Source of the DNA: Streptomyces huasconensis
GTDB taxonomy: Bacteria > Actinomycetota > Actinomycetes > Streptomycetales > Streptomycetaceae
DNA length: 47,065 bases
Direction: 5' to 3'
Assembly (NCBI GenBank): GCA_004010275.1
Contig: RBWT01000047.1
Coordinates: 1-47,065, forward strand
Under the pieces are notes generated by a model. It searched no databases. It was not told the origin of the DNA and saw only the letters and a program-made list of their open reading frames with translations. How positions within the stretch are numbered: position 1 is the first letter of the stretch; every line of letters begins with the position of its first letter. This document shows, piece after piece, positions 14,894-25,178 of this stretch. The translations under genes were made by a program, and so were the position numbers.

Positions 14894-14905
14894 CGACCAG
14901 ACCCG

Positions 14906-17900
14906 TCAGACCTCTTCGACGCTGCTCGGCTCGCGCCGGGACAGGTCGATGCCGAGCTCCTCCGCCGCGCGGAAGACGTCCTCGTCGGTGTCGCGCATCT
15001 CGATGGACATGCCGTCCGAGGACAGCACCTCCACGTTGAGGCAGAGCGACTGCATTTCCTTGATGAGCACCTTGAAGGACTCAGGGATGCCGGGCTCGGG
15101 GATGTTCTCGCCCTTGACGATGGCCTCGTAGACCTTCACGCGGCCGGTCACGTCGTCGGACTTGATCGTCAGAAGCTCCTGAAGGGCGTACGCGGCGCCA
15201 TAAGCCTCAAGCGCCCACACCTCCATCTCACCGAAGCGCTGGCCACCGAACTGCGCCTTACCACCCAGCGGCTGCTGCGTGATCATCGAGTACGGGCCGG
15301 TCGAACGGGCGTGGAGCTTGTCGTCGACCAGGTGGTGCAGCTTGAGGATGTACATGTACCCGACCGAGATCGGGTCCGGGAACGGCTCACCGGAGCGGCC
15401 GTCGAACAGCTGTGCCTTGCCGGACGGGAGCACCATGCGCTCGCCGTCGCGGTTCGGGATGGTGTGCTGGAGCAGACCGGCCAGCTCGTCCTCACGCGCA
15501 CCGTCGAAGACGGGGGTGGCGACGTTCGTACCGGGGTCGACCTTGTCGGCACCGATGGCCTGGAGGCGCTGCGCCCACTCGTCCGCGAGGCCGGAGACGT
15601 CCCAGCCGCGGCTGGCGAGCCAGCCGAGGTGGATCTCCAGGACCTGACCCGGGTTCATTCGGGACGGGACACCCAGCGGGTTGAGGATGATGTCGACCGG
15701 GGTGCCGTCCTCCAGGAACGGCATGTCCTCGATCGGCAGGATCTTCGAGATGACGCCCTTGTTGCCGTGACGGCCGGCGAGCTTGTCACCGTCGGTGATC
15801 TTGCGCTTCTGCGCCACGTAGACACGAACCAACTGGTTCACGCCCGGCGGCAGCTCGTCGCCCTCTTCGCGGTCGAAGACGCGGACGCCGATGACCTTGC
15901 CGATCTCACCGTGCGGCACCTTCAGCGAGGTGTCGCGCACCTCGCGCGCCTTCTCACCGAAGATCGCGCGGAGCAGGCGCTCCTCGGGCGTCAGCTCGGT
16001 CTCACCCTTGGGCGTGACCTTGCCGACGAGGATGTCGCCGGCGACGACCTCGGCACCGATACGGATGATGCCGCGCTCGTCGAGGTCGGCGAGGACCTCC
16101 TCGGAGACGTTCGGGATGTCCCGGGTGATCTCCTCGGGGCCGAGCTTGGTGTCACGGGCGTCGACCTCGTGCTCCTCGATGTGGATCGAGGAGAGGACGT
16201 CGTCCTGCACGAGGCGCTGCGACAGGATGATCGCGTCCTCGTAGTTGTGACCCTCCCACGGCATGAACGCCACGAGCAGGTTCTTGCCGAGGGCCATCTC
16301 GCCTTCTTCGGTCGCGGGACCGTCGGCCAGGACCTGGCCCTCGATCACGCGGGCGCCCTCGTCGACGACAACCTTCTGGTTGACGGAGGTGCCCTGGTTC
16401 GACCGGGAGAACTTGGCGATGCGGTACGTGGTGTACGTGCCGTCGTCGTTGGTGACGGTGACGTAGTCCGCGGAGACCTCCTGGACCACACCGGCCTTCT
16501 CGGCCTTGATCACGTCACCGGCGTCGACCGCGCAGCGGTACTCCATGCCGGTGCCGACGAGGGGGGCCTCGGCGGTGATCAGCGGCACGGCCTGACGCAT
16601 CATGTTCGCGCCCATGAGGGCACGGTTGGCGTCGTCGTGCTCCAGGAAGGGGATCATCGCGGTCGCGACGGACACCATCTGGCGCGGCGAGACGTCCATG
16701 TAGTCGACGTCCGTGCCGGGCACGTAGTCGATCTCGCCGCCGCGGCGGCGGATCAGGACGCGGGCCTCGGCGAAGTGAAGGTCGTCCGTCAGCGGCGCGT
16801 TGGCCTGCGCGATGACGAAGCGGTCCTCCTCGTCGGCGGTCAGGTAGTCGACGTCGTCGGTGACCTGGCCCTCGACGACCTTGCGGTACGGCGTCTCGAC
16901 GAAGCCGAACGCGTTGACGCGGCCGTAGGAGGCGAGCGAACCGATCAGACCGATGTTCGGGCCTTCGGGCGTCTCAATGGGGCACATGCGGCCGTAGTGA
17001 GACGGGTGCACGTCACGGACCTCGAAGCCGGCCCGCTCACGGGAGAGACCACCCGGGCCAAGCGCCGACAGACGGCGCTTGTGGGTGAGACCCGACAGCG
17101 GGTTGTTCTGGTCCATGAACTGCGACAGCTGGCTGGTGCCGAAGAACTCCTTGATGGAGGCGACGACCGGCCGGATGTTGATCAGGGTCTGCGGCGTGAT
17201 CGCCTCGACGTCCTGGGTCGTCATGCGCTCGCGGACGACGCGCTCCATACGAGCCAGACCCGTGCGGACCTGGTTCTGGATGAGCTCGCCCACGTTGCGC
17301 AGACGGCGGTTGCCGAAGTGGTCGATGTCGTCGGTCTCGACGACGATCGACGTGCCGCTGTCACCGACGGTCTCGGTCTCACCGGCGTGCAGCTTCACCA
17401 GGTACTTGATCGTGGCGATGATGTCCTCGACCGTGAGGATGCCCGCGTCGAGCGGAGCGTCCGCACCCAGCTTCTTGTTGACCTTGTAGCGGCCGACCTT
17501 CGCGAGGTCGTAGCGCTTGGGGTTGAAGTAGAGGTTCTCCAGCAGCGTCTGGGCGGCCTCACGGGTCGGCGGCTCGCCCGGACGGAGCTTGCGGTAGATG
17601 TCGAGCAGCGCGTCGTCCTGGCCCTGGGTGTGGTCCTTCTCCAGGGTGGCGCGCATGGACTCGTACTCGCCGAACTCCTCCAGGATCTGCTCGGTCGTCC
17701 AACCGAGAGCCTTGAGCAGAACGGTGACCGACTGCTTGCGCTTGCGGTCGATGCGGACACCGACCATGTCGCGCTTGTCGATCTCCATCTCCAGCCAGGC
17801 ACCCCGGGACGGGATGATCTTGGCGGAGAAGATGTCCTTGTCGGACGTCTTGTCGATCGAGGAATCGAAGTAGACGCCCGGCGAACGGACCAGCTGCGAC

Positions 17901-18391
17901 ACGACGACACGCTCGGTGCCGTTGATGACGAAGGTGCCCTTGTTGGTCATGAGCGGGAAGTCGCCCATGAAGACCGTCTGGGACTTGATTTCGCCGGTCT
18001 CGTTGTTGGTGAACTCGGCGGTGACGAAGAGCGGGGCGGCGAACGTGAAGTCGCGCTCCTTGCACTCGTCGATCGAGTTCTTAGGAGGCTCGAAACGGTG
18101 GTCGCGGAACGTCAGGGACATCGACCCGGAGAAGTCCTCGATCGGGGAGATCTCCTCGAAGATCTCCTCCAGACCGGACTTGGTGGGGACGTCCTGTCCG
18201 CTTTCAAGAGCCGCCTCGACACGAGCCTTCCACGCGTCGTTGCCGAGCAGCCAGTCAAAGCTCTCGGTCTGCAGCGCAAGAAGGTTCGGAACCTCGAGGG
18301 GCTCCTTGATCTTTGCAAAGGAAATGCGCAGCGGGGCGGTGCTGGCGCCGTTGTTCGTATTCGCGGTCGAGGCAGTGCGCGAGGCGGCCAA
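14906..18391 (-). CDS. rpoB: RNA polymerase beta subunit
   Basis: This subunit forms the RNA and DNA channels and the rifampicin pocket. I choose the TTG start (LAASRTAS) because GGAAGGA lies 7 bases upstream and it gives 1161 residues, which to my recollection is the S. coelicolor length; a GTG ten codons upstream lacks a ribosome site. The rifampicin region reads [20 protein letters not shown] with all usual resistance positions wild type. The end is [11 protein letters not shown]. The gene sits downstream of rplJL with its own predicted promoter in a 575-base gap. Confidence 0.97.
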   Translation of the reverse strand: MAASRTASTANTNNGASTAPLRISFAKIKEPLEVPNLLALQTESFDWLLGNDAWKARVEAALESGQDVPTKSGLEEIFEEISPIEDFSGSMSLTFRDHRFEPPKNSIDECKERDFTFAAPLFVTAEFTNNETGEIKSQTVFMGDFPLMTNKGTFVINGTERVVVSQLVRSPGVYFDSSIDKTSDKDIFSAKIIPSRGAWLEMEIDKRDMVGVRIDRKRKQSVTVLLKALGWTTEQILEEFGEYESMRATLEKDHTQGQDDALLDIYRKLRPGEPPTREAAQTLLENLYFNPKRYDLAKVGRYKVNKKLGADAPLDAGILTVEDIIATIKYLVKLHAGETETVGDSGTSIVVETDDIDHFGNRRLRNVGELIQNQVRTGLARMERVVRERMTTQDVEAITPQTLINIRPVVASIKEFFGTSQLSQFMDQNNPLSGLTHKRRLSALGPGGLSRERAGFEVRDVHPSHYGRMCPIETPEGPNIGLIGSLASYGRVNAFGFVETPYRKVVEGQVTDDVDYLTADEEDRFVIAQANAPLTDDLHFAEARVLIRRRGGEIDYVPGTDVDYMDVSPRQMVSVATAMIPFLEHDDANRALMGANMMRQAVPLITAEAPLVGTGMEYRCAVDAGDVIKAEKAGVVQEVSADYVTVTNDDGTYTTYRIAKFSRSNQGTSVNQKVVVDEGARVIEGQVLADGPATEEGEMALGKNLLVAFMPWEGHNYEDAIILSQRLVQDDVLSSIHIEEHEVDARDTKLGPEEITRDIPNVSEEVLADLDERGIIRIGAEVVAGDILVGKVTPKGETELTPEERLLRAIFGEKAREVRDTSLKVPHGEIGKVIGVRVFDREEGDELPPGVNQLVRVYVAQKRKITDGDKLAGRHGNKGVISKILPIEDMPFLEDGTPVDIILNPLGVPSRMNPGQVLEIHLGWLASRGWDVSGLADEWAQRLQAIGADKVDPGTNVATPVFDGAREDELAGLLQHTIPNRDGERMVLPSGKAQLFDGRSGEPFPDPISVGYMYILKLHHLVDDKLHARSTGPYSMITQQPLGGKAQFGGQRFGEMEVWALEAYGAAYALQELLTIKSDDVTGRVKVYEAIVKGENIPEPGIPESFKVLIKEMQSLCLNVEVLSSDGMSIEMRDTDEDVFRAAEELGIDLSRREPSSVEEV

Positions 18392-18552
18392 GAGGGGGTC
18401 CTTCCGAGGGCTCGGACTCACTACGCGCGTACCGGTCCCAGGCGGGACACAGGGGCAGAAATCCCAGGTCAGGGAAGTTCCGGTCCTCTGTGCTCAAGCG
18501 TGGTCATGCCCCTGGTGACGGGCAGGAGGCAGCTAACAGGCAGCGCAAAGGG

Positions 18553-18577
18553 TCAGTGTAGCCAGTTGGCCCACTGA
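18553..18577 (-). promoter_or_regulatory. Hairpin in the rpoB leader
   Basis: TCAGTG...CACTGA encloses an inner GCCA...TGGC pairing, giving an interrupted 10-bp stem about 160 bases upstream of the rpoB start. It may be a leader structure; no T-run is present. Confidence 0.3.
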
Positions 18578-18712
18578 TGTCCAGTGCGGGTTCTGGGAGA
18601 CCCTCGTTGTTCTCAACCCCTGCTGCAAGCCACGCCCTCGATGCACATCGATACTGCCCTCTTCGCCGCCGATCCATGCCTCGGATGCGGATCGTTGTGA
18701 CGACGCGTCCTG

Positions 18713-18741
18713 AGAATTGCGCGCTGCGTGCGGTTCGTCAA
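18713..18741 (-). promoter_or_regulatory. Candidate rpoBC promoter
   Basis: On the minus strand TTGACG (18736-18741), a 17-base spacer and AATTCT (18713-18718) match a vegetative promoter reasonably well. Transcription would start near 18706. Confidence 0.4.
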
Positions 18742-18872
18742 GGCCCCCCTGCCCAGACGTCGCCCTGAGACACTCACCGTCACGGGCTGTCCCGAGGCAC
18801 AACGAAGATCACCATACTCGCCGGGACCGACATCGCAAGGCAGGCCTCGCGCAGGTCCCGGGAACGCCGAAA

Positions 18873-18898
18873 GGCGACCACCCACATGGGTGATCGCC
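18873..18898 (-). terminator. Terminator after rplL
   Basis: GGCGACCACCCA pairs with TGGGTGATCGCC (one mismatch) around a 2-base centre, followed on the minus strand by TTT. It lies about 70 bases after the rplL stop and should end or attenuate rplJL transcription before rpoB. Confidence 0.65.
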
Positions 18899-18966
18899 CT
18901 TGGCGTCCCGCGCGTTACAGCGTTTCCGCCGTACGTGCGGTGAGAAGAGTCAGACGACTCGTGAAG

Positions 18967-19349
18967 TCACTTGACCTCGACGGAGGCGCCGGCAGCCTTG
19001 AGGGACTCGGCAGCCTTCTCCGCGGCGTCCTTGGCGACCTTCTCGAGGACCGGCTTCGGGGTGCCGTCGACGAGGTCCTTGGCCTCCTTCAGGCCCAGCG
19101 AGGTCAGCTCACGCACGACCTTGATGACCTGGATCTTCTTCTCGCCGCGCCGGTGAGGATGACGTCGAACTCGTCCTGCTCGGCCTCGGCCTCGGCCGGG
19201 GCGGCAGCGGCGCCACCAGCGGCAACGGCGACCGGAGCGGCGGCGGTGACGTCGAACTTCTCCTCGAAGGCCTTCACGAACTCGGAGAGCTCGATGAGGG
19301 TCATCTCTTCGAACTGCGCGAGCAGGTCGTCCTGGGACAGCTTCGCCAT
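18967..19349 (-). CDS. rplL: 50S ribosomal protein L7/L12, with a one-base frameshift
   Basis: L7/L12 forms the flexible ribosomal stalk that recruits translational GTPases. The N-terminal half ([20 protein letters not shown]..., then the Ala-rich hinge and [10 protein letters not shown]) and the C-terminal half ([20 protein letters not shown]... to AAGASVEVK) are both intact but lie in different frames. The join is at about 19145-19151, where the coding strand reads ACCGGCGCGGCGAG instead of the expected ACCGGCGCCGGCGAG. Restoring one C gives a normal 127-residue protein. L7/L12 is essential for normal growth, so a sequence error is far more likely than a real mutation or programmed frameshift. 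It is transcribed after rplJ. Confidence 0.93.
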
Positions 19350-19419
19350 GGTGGCGTCCTTCCACTAATTCGGCGGGTGCCGGGTGTATATGGAGGCGGG
19401 CGTACGTTGGGCCCGCGGT

Positions 19420-19442
19420 GACCGTCGCCTCAGGCGGCGGTC
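19420..19442 (-). promoter_or_regulatory. Hairpin between rplJ and rplL
   Basis: GACCGTCGCC and GGCGGCGGTC form a nearly perfect 10-bp stem with a 3-base loop just after the rplJ stop. It may help set the higher L12:L10 ratio through RNA stability or processing. Confidence 0.35.
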
Positions 19443-19457
19443 AGTGTGCGAGCCGAA

Positions 19458-19988
19458 TTACTCGGCACCGCCCTGCTCGGCCTTCTTGGCACGAAGCGCC
19501 TCCGCGGTGCGGACGAACTTCGAGGGAAGCGCCTGGAAGAGCGCGGCAGCCTGGGACTGCTTGCCCTTCATGGCGCCCGCCAGCTTGGCGAGCAGAACCT
19601 CGCGGGACTCGAGGTCCGCAAGCTTCTTGATCTCGTCGGCGGACAGCGCCTTGCCGTCAAGGACACCGCCCTTGATGACGAGGTTCGGGTTCTCCTTGGC
19701 GAAGTCACGAAGACCCTTCGCCGACTCCACCGGGTCACCGGTGACGAAGGCGACCGCCGTCGGACCCGTGAACAGGTCGTCGAGCGTGTTGATCCCGGCC
19801 TCGTTGGCCGCGATCTTGGTCAGCGTGTTCTTCACCACGGCGTACTCGGAGTTCGCACCGAGGGAACGGCGCAGCTGCTTGAGCTGGGCCACGGTGAGAC
19901 CCCGGTACTCGGTCAGCACGGCGGCGTTCGAGCTGCGGAACTTGTCCGTGAGCTCGGCTACCGCGGCAGCCTTGTCGGGCGTCGGCAT
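19458..19988 (-). CDS. rplJ: 50S ribosomal protein L10
   Basis: L10 anchors L7/L12 dimers to 23S rRNA at the stalk base and in many bacteria represses its own mRNA through the leader. The product has 176 residues ([17 protein letters not shown]... to [10 protein letters not shown]), the actinobacterial length. AAGGAGG lies a little upstream of the ATG. It heads the rplJ-rplL operon with a leader of about 220 bases from the predicted promoter, which includes a strong hairpin. Confidence 0.97.
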   Translation of the reverse strand: MPTPDKAAAVAELTDKFRSSNAAVLTEYRGLTVAQLKQLRRSLGANSEYAVVKNTLTKIAANEAGINTLDDLFTGPTAVAFVTGDPVESAKGLRDFAKENPNLVIKGGVLDGKALSADEIKKLADLESREVLLAKLAGAMKGKQSQAAALFQALPSKFVRTAEALRAKKAEQGGAE

Positions 19989-20047
19989 AGAGCGTCGGCC
20001 TCCTTCCGGGTGATGAGGACCGCTCAGAAGGGGCTGGGAAAAACGAG

Positions 20048-20074
20048 ACGCCCCGGCGCAGGCGCACGGGGCGT
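20048..20074 (-). promoter_or_regulatory. Hairpin in the rplJ leader (candidate L10 autoregulatory leader)
   Basis: ACGCCCCG and CGGGGCGT form an 8-bp G+C stem enclosing GCGCAGGCGCA, 60 bases upstream of the rplJ start. Position fits the L10-leader class of autoregulatory RNA, but I did not match the consensus kink-turn in detail. Confidence 0.4.
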
Positions 20075-20217
20075 GAACTCAACCGAACAGAATCCCGTCC
20101 GGGAGCGCTTCCACATGTCACCTGCGCGGGTCGTCCGCAGTTTCAGCGGATCCTTCGGCCACTGCACCCTCTGAGTTGAGAACACAGCAACGACCAGCGG
20201 TCTTTGGCTTCTGGGGA

Positions 20218-20247
20218 AGACTACGCGAACGGGTCCGCGTCAGGCAA
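20218..20247 (-). promoter_or_regulatory. Candidate rplJL promoter
   Basis: TTGCCT (20242-20247), an 18-base spacer and TAGTCT (20218-20223) on the minus strand. It lies immediately after the stop of the upstream lipoprotein gene and gives a leader of about 220 bases. Confidence 0.5.
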
Positions 20248-20253
20248 ATCCGG

Positions 20254-21111
20254 TCAGTTCTCCATGCCCTTCATCTCCTGGGCGAGATCCATGACCTCGT
20301 CCTTCGGCGGAGCCGTGACGTTCACCGGCTTGTTGTAGTCGAGGAAGGTGATGGTCATGTCGAGGGCGCCCTTGTCGGCCTTGCCGCGGGCGCGGAACTG
20401 CTTGGTGTGGTCCTCGCCGTCGACCCACAGGTCCATCGTCAGCTTCTCGACGCCCAGGTCCTCGTACTGCCGGATGGCCTTCTCGTCACGCTTGCGGGCG
20501 GCCGCGTCCTTGCCCTTGGACAGCTCACGAATCCGGTCCAGCGTGACCGTGCCGGTGTAGTGGGTGGTCTCGACGCCGCCGACCGACTCGCTGCCGACCT
20601 TCTTGAGGTCCTTGGAGTTGGTCAGGAGCGTGGACTGGTCGGCGGGGTTGTTCTCGGCCTGTCCGGCCACCGAGGTGGCGGCGGGCTTGCCGCCGGCCTT
20701 GCCCATGGCCGCGGCGTCGAACTTGATCCAGCTCTTGCCGTCCATCTCCTTGGCGGCCTCCTTGCCGCCGCCGAGGTAGACGGCGCCGTCGACGTACCGC
20801 AGCTCCATCTTCTGCGGGCCCTGGTCGGGCGCGGAGACCTTCATGCTCATGGCGAGCGGCTTGGTGCTCATCGCCGCGTCGGCCCGGACCTTCCCGTCGC
20901 CCGGGACGGTCCCCTTCATGCGGAAGGTGAACGAGGTCAGGTCCTCGGTCTTCTTCGCGGCCTTCTTCACGGCCGCCACCGGGGCCATGCCCTCCCCCGC
21001 CGCCTTGTCGGACTTCTCCGACCCGCAGCTGACCGCGCCACCGGCGAGCAGCACGGCCGCCAGCGCCGCCCCCGCGGTCTTCTTGCGTCCCGTACGCACA
21101 GACATACTCAT
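20254..21111 (-). CDS. LppX/LprG-like secreted lipoprotein
   Basis: The 285-residue product starts MSMSVRTGRKK, followed by a hydrophobic signal segment and the lipobox GGAVSC, so the mature protein is expected to be lipid-anchored outside the cell membrane. The rest resembles the LppX/LprAFG family (DUF-type beta half-barrel): repeated MKG/LRY/WIKFD strands, a THYTGTV strand and a LWVDGED strand. Relatives in mycobacteria carry lipids; the ligand here is unknown. It is a paralogue of the next gene upstream. The two sit between rplA and rplJ. Confidence 0.75.
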   Translation of the reverse strand: MSMSVRTGRKKTAGAALAAVLLAGGAVSCGSEKSDKAAGEGMAPVAAVKKAAKKTEDLTSFTFRMKGTVPGDGKVRADAAMSTKPLAMSMKVSAPDQGPQKMELRYVDGAVYLGGGKEAAKEMDGKSWIKFDAAAMGKAGGKPAATSVAGQAENNPADQSTLLTNSKDLKKVGSESVGGVETTHYTGTVTLDRIRELSKGKDAAARKRDEKAIRQYEDLGVEKLTMDLWVDGEDHTKQFRARGKADKGALDMTITFLDYNKPVNVTAPPKDEVMDLAQEMKGMEN

Positions 21112-21264
21112 GGCCCCAACCCTAGGAACATTTGATCCAGAAACATTTGATCGACTTATCAAGGTGGGCTGAGATTACCCGAAAGAAAGCGGCGCTTTCC
21201 TCCGGGTTATCCGCCGACGGGGCCGGTCGGGAAGGGGCGGAGCGGGCCGTGGGACCCCTCGCGC

Positions 21265-22170
21265 CTACACCGCGGGCCGCTGCTTGTTCATGAGTTCCTT
21301 GAAGCTCACGGTGTCCGAGGCCGGGGGCTTCTCGACGGAGAGCGGCGTGCCGTAGTCGCTGTAGTAGGCGGTCTGCTCAAAGGCGCCGTTCTTCGTGTCG
21401 GCCTTCTCGATCTTCTTGACGAGCAGATCGTCGTCGTTGACCCAGATGTCGATCGTCTCGGTGCTCATGCCGGCCTGCTCGAACTGCTTCTTCAGCTCGC
21501 TCAGCTGCTCCTCGTCCAGATCGGCGCTCTTGGCGGTGAAATCGGCGAGGTCGACTTTGCCCGAGTAGTGGGTCGCCTTCGTCCCGCGGACCTCCTCCTC
21601 GCCGACACGCTTCACGTCGCCCGACGCCAGCAGCATCTTCACCGACTGGTTCGGCGTGCTGTTCTGCATCTGGTCCTGGAACGCCTCGCCCGCGGCGCCG
21701 CTCATCTCCGCCAGCGTGTCGTAGTCGTACTCCAGCCAGTGCCTGCCGCCGCCCGCCTGGGACGCGAACGTGTCCCCCATGTTCGCGTAGAAGCCGTTCT
21801 TCAGGTATCGGTAGTCGATCTTCGTCTGGCCCAGCTGCTCCATCTGCTGGGCCTGGGCGCCGCCCGTGAACGTCACGGTCACGTTGCCCGTGATGCCGTC
21901 GGACCAGCCCATGACGCCCTTCATGTCCATGGACACCTGCGAGCCCATGGAGGTCTTGCCGTCGATCCGGGCGGTGTCCGCCTGGTCGGTCGACTTCTGG
22001 ACCGAGCGCAGGGCGGCTATGGGGCTGAGCTTGATCCCGCCGCTGTCCTTCCCGCCCCCGGCCTTGTCGGAGGAGCCCCCCGAGTCACCCGAACCGCAGG
22101 CCGCCAGGCCCGTCAGCGCGGCCGCCACCGCGATCGAGAGCCCCGTACGCCGCATGGTCGTGCTGTTCAT
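21265..22170 (-). CDS. LppX/LprG-like secreted lipoprotein (paralogue)
   Basis: The 301-residue product begins [17 protein letters not shown] and has the lipobox LAAC followed by a Gly/Ser/Asp-rich spacer, typical of a lipoprotein tether. Later strands ([38 protein letters not shown]) parallel those of its neighbour at 20254-21111, so the pair probably arose by duplication. It lies downstream of the rplA terminator and has its own upstream gap. I chose the ATG just before the signal peptide; 42 further open codons upstream are not signal-like. Confidence 0.75.
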   Translation of the reverse strand: MNSTTMRRTGLSIAVAAALTGLAACGSGDSGGSSDKAGGGKDSGGIKLSPIAALRSVQKSTDQADTARIDGKTSMGSQVSMDMKGVMGWSDGITGNVTVTFTGGAQAQQMEQLGQTKIDYRYLKNGFYANMGDTFASQAGGGRHWLEYDYDTLAEMSGAAGEAFQDQMQNSTPNQSVKMLLASGDVKRVGEEEVRGTKATHYSGKVDLADFTAKSADLDEEQLSELKKQFEQAGMSTETIDIWVNDDDLLVKKIEKADTKNGAFEQTAYYSDYGTPLSVEKPPASDTVSFKELMNKQRPAV

Positions 22171-22256
22171 TCGTCCCACCCCTTGGCTTCGTGGAGGCGC
22201 CGCGTCCGTGCCGCGGGGCCTTTGACAGTCGTATCCGAAAGGCTTGTACAGAAACA

Positions 22257-22294
22257 GGACGGGCCCCGCACCTCGAAAGGTTGCGGGGCCGTCC
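22257..22294 (-). terminator. Terminator after rplA
   Basis: GGAC-GGGCCCCGCA pairs with TTGCGGGGCC-GTCC (one bulge) around CCTCGAAAGG, followed on the minus strand by TGTTTCTG. It lies about 35 bases after the rplA stop. Confidence 0.75.
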
Positions 22295-22329
22295 ACAAGA
22301 ACGCGTGCGCGACGCGGCTGCCGTCAGTT

Positions 22330-23051
22330 TCAGACGGCGGCCGGGTCCTCCTCGACGAGGAGGTTGCGGGTGCGGTTCGAGTCCAGCGGGATGCCGGGGC
22401 CCATCGTGGTGGTGATGGCGGCCTTCTTGATGTAGCGACCCTTGGCGGCCGACGGCTTCAGACGGAGGATCTCCTCCAGGGCCGCGGCGTAGTTCTCCAC
22501 CAGCTTGGTGTCGTCGAAGGACACCTTGCCGATGATGAAGTGCAGGTTCGAGTGCTTGTCGACGCGGAACTCGATCTTGCCGCCCTTGATGTCGTTGACA
22601 GCCTTGACGACATCGGGGGTCACGGTGCCGGTCTTCGGGTTCGGCATCAGACCACGCGGACCGAGCACGCGGCCGAGGCGGCCGACCTTGCCCATGAGGT
22701 CCGGGGTGGCGACGACGGCGTCGAAGTCCAGGCGGCCCTTCGCGACCTCGTCGATCAGCTCGTCGGCGCGACGATGTCGGCCCCAGCGGCTTCCGCGGCC
22801 GCAGCACGGTCACCGGTCGCGAAGACCAGGACCCGGGCGGTCTTGCCGGTGCCGTGCGGGAGGTTCACGGTGCCACGGACCATCTGGTCGGCCTTGCGCG
22901 GGTCGACGCCCAGACGCATGGCGACCTCGACGGTGCCGTCGAACTTGGTCGCGGAGGTCTCCTTGGCGAGACGGACGGCCTCGAGCGGGGCGTACAGCTT
23001 CTCCCGGTCGATCTTGGCGTCCGCAGCGCGGAGAGTCTTGCTGCGCTTCAC
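22330..23051 (-). CDS. rplA: 50S ribosomal protein L1, with a one-base frameshift
   Basis: L1 forms the mobile stalk at the E site and represses its own operon. The N-terminal part (GTG start, [20 protein letters not shown]..., to GADIV) and the C-terminal part ([20 protein letters not shown]... to LVEEDPAAV) lie in different frames. The break is at about 22765-22771, where the coding strand reads GTCGCGCCGACGAG instead of GTCGGCGCCGACGAG. One restored G gives about 240 residues, a normal length. I regard this as a sequence error. AGGAG precedes the GTG. The gene follows rplK by 89 bases. Confidence 0.93.
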
Positions 23052-23140
23052 TTCTGCTCCTGGTGTTTTCAGGTATGGAGTCGTGGTGCGGGCCAGCGCT
23101 TGGCCCTACCACTGGAGAAAGGTCAGACGGGGGAGGAGTC

Positions 23141-23575
23141 TCAGCCCTCGACCGTGATGCCCATGGAACGGGCGGTGCCGGCGATGATCTTCGACGCGGC
23201 GTCCAGGTCGTTGGCGTTGAGGTCTTCCATCTTGGTCTGCGCGATCTCGCGGATCTGCGCCTCGGTGACCTTGGCGACCTTGGTCTTGTGGGGCTCGCCG
23301 GAGCCCTTCTCGACACCAGCGGCCTTCAGGATCATCTTGGCGGCCGGCGGCGTCTTGGTGATGAAGGTGAAGGAACGGTCTTCGTAGACCGTGATCTCCA
23401 CCGGGATCACCCAGCCACGCTGCGACTCGGTCGCGGCGTTGTAGGCCTTGCAGAACTCCATGATGTTGACGCCGTGCTGGCCCAGCGCGGGGCCGACCGG
23501 CGGGGCCGGGTTGGCGGCACCAGCCTGGATCTGGAGCTTGATAAGCCCCGTGACCTTCTTCTTCTTGGGAGGCAT
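23141..23575 (-). CDS. rplK: 50S ribosomal protein L11
   Basis: L11 is part of the GTPase-associated centre, the thiostrepton site and the trigger for RelA-dependent ppGpp synthesis. The product is 144 residues, full length. The N-terminal proline-rich segment ([20 protein letters not shown]) is intact, unlike the relC deletion alleles known in Streptomyces. GGAGAGAG precedes the ATG. It starts the rplK-rplA unit after the nusG terminator. Confidence 0.97.
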
Positions 23576-23675
23576 TGCTCTCTCCGGGTCCTAGTGAGAG
23601 TTTTCAGCCGACCATCCGGTCATCCGGATGGAGGCATACCGCACAACGATAACGGGTATAGTCGCGCGGCTAAAA

Positions 23676-23716
23676 ACCGAGCAGGTCAGACCGGCTTTGG
23701 CAGCCCGTCTGACCTG
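23676..23716 (-). terminator. Strong terminator after secE-nusG
   Basis: CAGGTCAGAC pairs perfectly with GTCTGACCTG around an inner GGCT/AGCC hairpin, and the minus strand continues CTCGGTTTTTA. It ends the secE-nusG unit about 50 bases after nusG. Confidence 0.85.
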
Positions 23717-23767
23717 TTCGGAGGCGTGTGTTCCAGAGGAAGCCGTGGCGGCCGCGAGGGCCGCGGG

Positions 23768-24706
23768 CTAGTTCTTCTGGATCTGGTCGAAGCTCAGCTC
23801 GACCGGGGTCTCGCGGCCGAAGATCTCGACGAGGCCCTTGACCTTCTTCGAGTCGGCGTTGATCTCGTTGATCGTCGCCTGCAGCGTCGCGAACGGGCCG
23901 TCGGTGACGGTGACCGAGTCGCCGACCTCGAAGTCCAGGACCTGGACCTCGACCTTGCGGGCGGGAGCCGGCTTGCCCTCGGCCTCGGCGGCCTCGCGGG
24001 CGGCCTTCTCCTCGGCCTCGGGGGCGAGCATCTTGACGATCTCGTCCAGGGTCAGCGGGTACGGGTCGTAGGCGTTGCCCACGAAGCCGGTGACGCCGGG
24101 GGTGTTGCGGACGACGCCCCACGACTCGTTCGTCAGGTCCATGCGCACCAGCACGTAGCCGGGGAGCTTGTTCTGACGGATGGTCTTGCGCTCGCCGTTC
24201 TTGATCTGGGCGACCTCTTCCTGCGGCACCTCGGCCTGGAAGATGAAGTCCTCGACGTTCAGCGAGACGGCGCGCTGCTCGAGGTTGGTCTTCACGCGGT
24301 TCTCGTAACCGGCGTAGGTGTGGATGACGTACCACTCGCCGGGGAGGGTGCGCAGTTCCTCGCGGAGGGCGGCGATCGGGTCGACCGGCTCGGACTCCTC
24401 CTCGACGGCCTCCTCGTCCTCGGCGCCGTCTTCATCGGCGGCCTCGGCCTCGGCGTCCTCGATGTCGGCGTCGGCGTCGACGTCATCGTCCGCGGCCTCG
24501 TCCTCTTCGGACTCGGCGGCAGCCTCGGCGTCGCCCTCCAGGTGGACGGCGGCCTCTTCGGCGGGCTCGCCCGCGGCGGCGTCGGCGGCCTCGGCCTGAT
24601 CCGGCTCCTCGGCGTCCGCCGCCTCGACGATGTCGAGCTGGTCCTCCACGGACTCCGCGTCCTCTCCGCGAGGCGCGACGGCGTCGTTCAGGTTCGGGTC
24701 AGACAC
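23768..24706 (-). CDS. nusG: Transcription elongation/termination factor NusG with long acidic N-terminus
   Basis: NusG binds RNA polymerase across the cleft and links it to Rho or the ribosome. The NGN domain starts near residue 120 ([17 protein letters not shown]) and the C-terminal KOW domain lies near 260-312 ([19 protein letters not shown]). Ahead of them are about 110 residues dominated by Glu, Asp and Ala, and a charged Ala/Glu/Lys insert (about 230-255) separates the domains. Acidic extensions are usual in actinobacterial NusG, and their role is unclear. AGGAAGAAG precedes the GTG. It follows secE by 77 bases. Confidence 0.95.
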   Translation of the reverse strand: MSDPNLNDAVAPRGEDAESVEDQLDIVEAADAEEPDQAEAADAAAGEPAEEAAVHLEGDAEAAAESEEDEAADDDVDADADIEDAEAEAADEDGAEDEEAVEEESEPVDPIAALREELRTLPGEWYVIHTYAGYENRVKTNLEQRAVSLNVEDFIFQAEVPQEEVAQIKNGERKTIRQNKLPGYVLVRMDLTNESWGVVRNTPGVTGFVGNAYDPYPLTLDEIVKMLAPEAEEKAAREAAEAEGKPAPARKVEVQVLDFEVGDSVTVTDGPFATLQATINEINADSKKVKGLVEIFGRETPVELSFDQIQKN

Positions 24707-24783
24707 GGTGGCTGCTTCTTCCTGGATACAAGGGGTGGAACACGCGAATAGGGGCGCCGAGTACGGCGCCCTTCGCTCTCGGC

Positions 24784-25071
24784 TCAGCCGAAGATGTACT
24801 TGACAGCGTTGCTGAAGCCATAGTCAATCACGGTCACAAGGCCGATCATGATGACGACGAAGACAATCACCACTGTGGTGTAGGTCGTGAGCTGGCTGCG
24901 AGTCGGCCAGACGACCTTGCGAAGCTCCGCGATGATCTGGCGGTAGAAGAGCGCGAGACGGCCGAAGGGGCCCTTCTTGCCGCGCTTGCCGCCCTTGCGG
25001 GCCTTCTTCTTGGACTCCGGCGCCTCGTCCTGGGCATCAGGCATGTCGATGGAGCCCACGGCGTCCGTCAC
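24784..25071 (-). CDS. secE: Preprotein translocase subunit SecE
   Basis: SecE clamps and stabilises SecY in the protein-export channel. The 95-residue product has a Lys/Gly-rich N-terminal region ([14 protein letters not shown]), the conserved amphipathic helix ([14 protein letters not shown]) and one C-terminal transmembrane helix (about 65-88). The start is a GTG ([10 protein letters not shown]) with GAGGACGAG upstream. Co-transcribed with nusG. Confidence 0.95.
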   Translation of the reverse strand: MTDAVGSIDMPDAQDEAPESKKKARKGGKRGKKGPFGRLALFYRQIIAELRKVVWPTRSQLTTYTTVVIVFVVIMIGLVTVIDYGFSNAVKYIFG

Positions 25072-25178
25072 TCGTCCTCACCTGATTCCGGGTCGTGGCC
25101 GTGCCGCGCCCGGTTGAGCCGCACGGCGGTGCATTGCAGTACGTACATGCGCACACATCCTGGCGAAGGAGTGTGTAG

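Larger units (their letters stand above)
18392..18966 (-). other. 575-base rplL-rpoB intergenic control region
   Basis: No gene is supported here. In transcription order it holds a terminator after rplL (18873-18898), a candidate rpoB promoter (18713-18741) and a leader of about 315 bases with a hairpin (18553-18577). This would let rpoBC be expressed independently of the L10-L12 genes. Confidence 0.6.

Noticed and set aside
14906..18391. Rifampicin-resistant or duplicate rpoB
   Set aside because: The rifampicin-binding segment has all usual wild-type residues and the gene is in its housekeeping place.
18967..19349. Programmed frameshifting in rplL
   Set aside because: There is no slippery heptamer or stimulatory structure, and L7/L12 is not known to use frameshifting; one missing base restores a standard protein.
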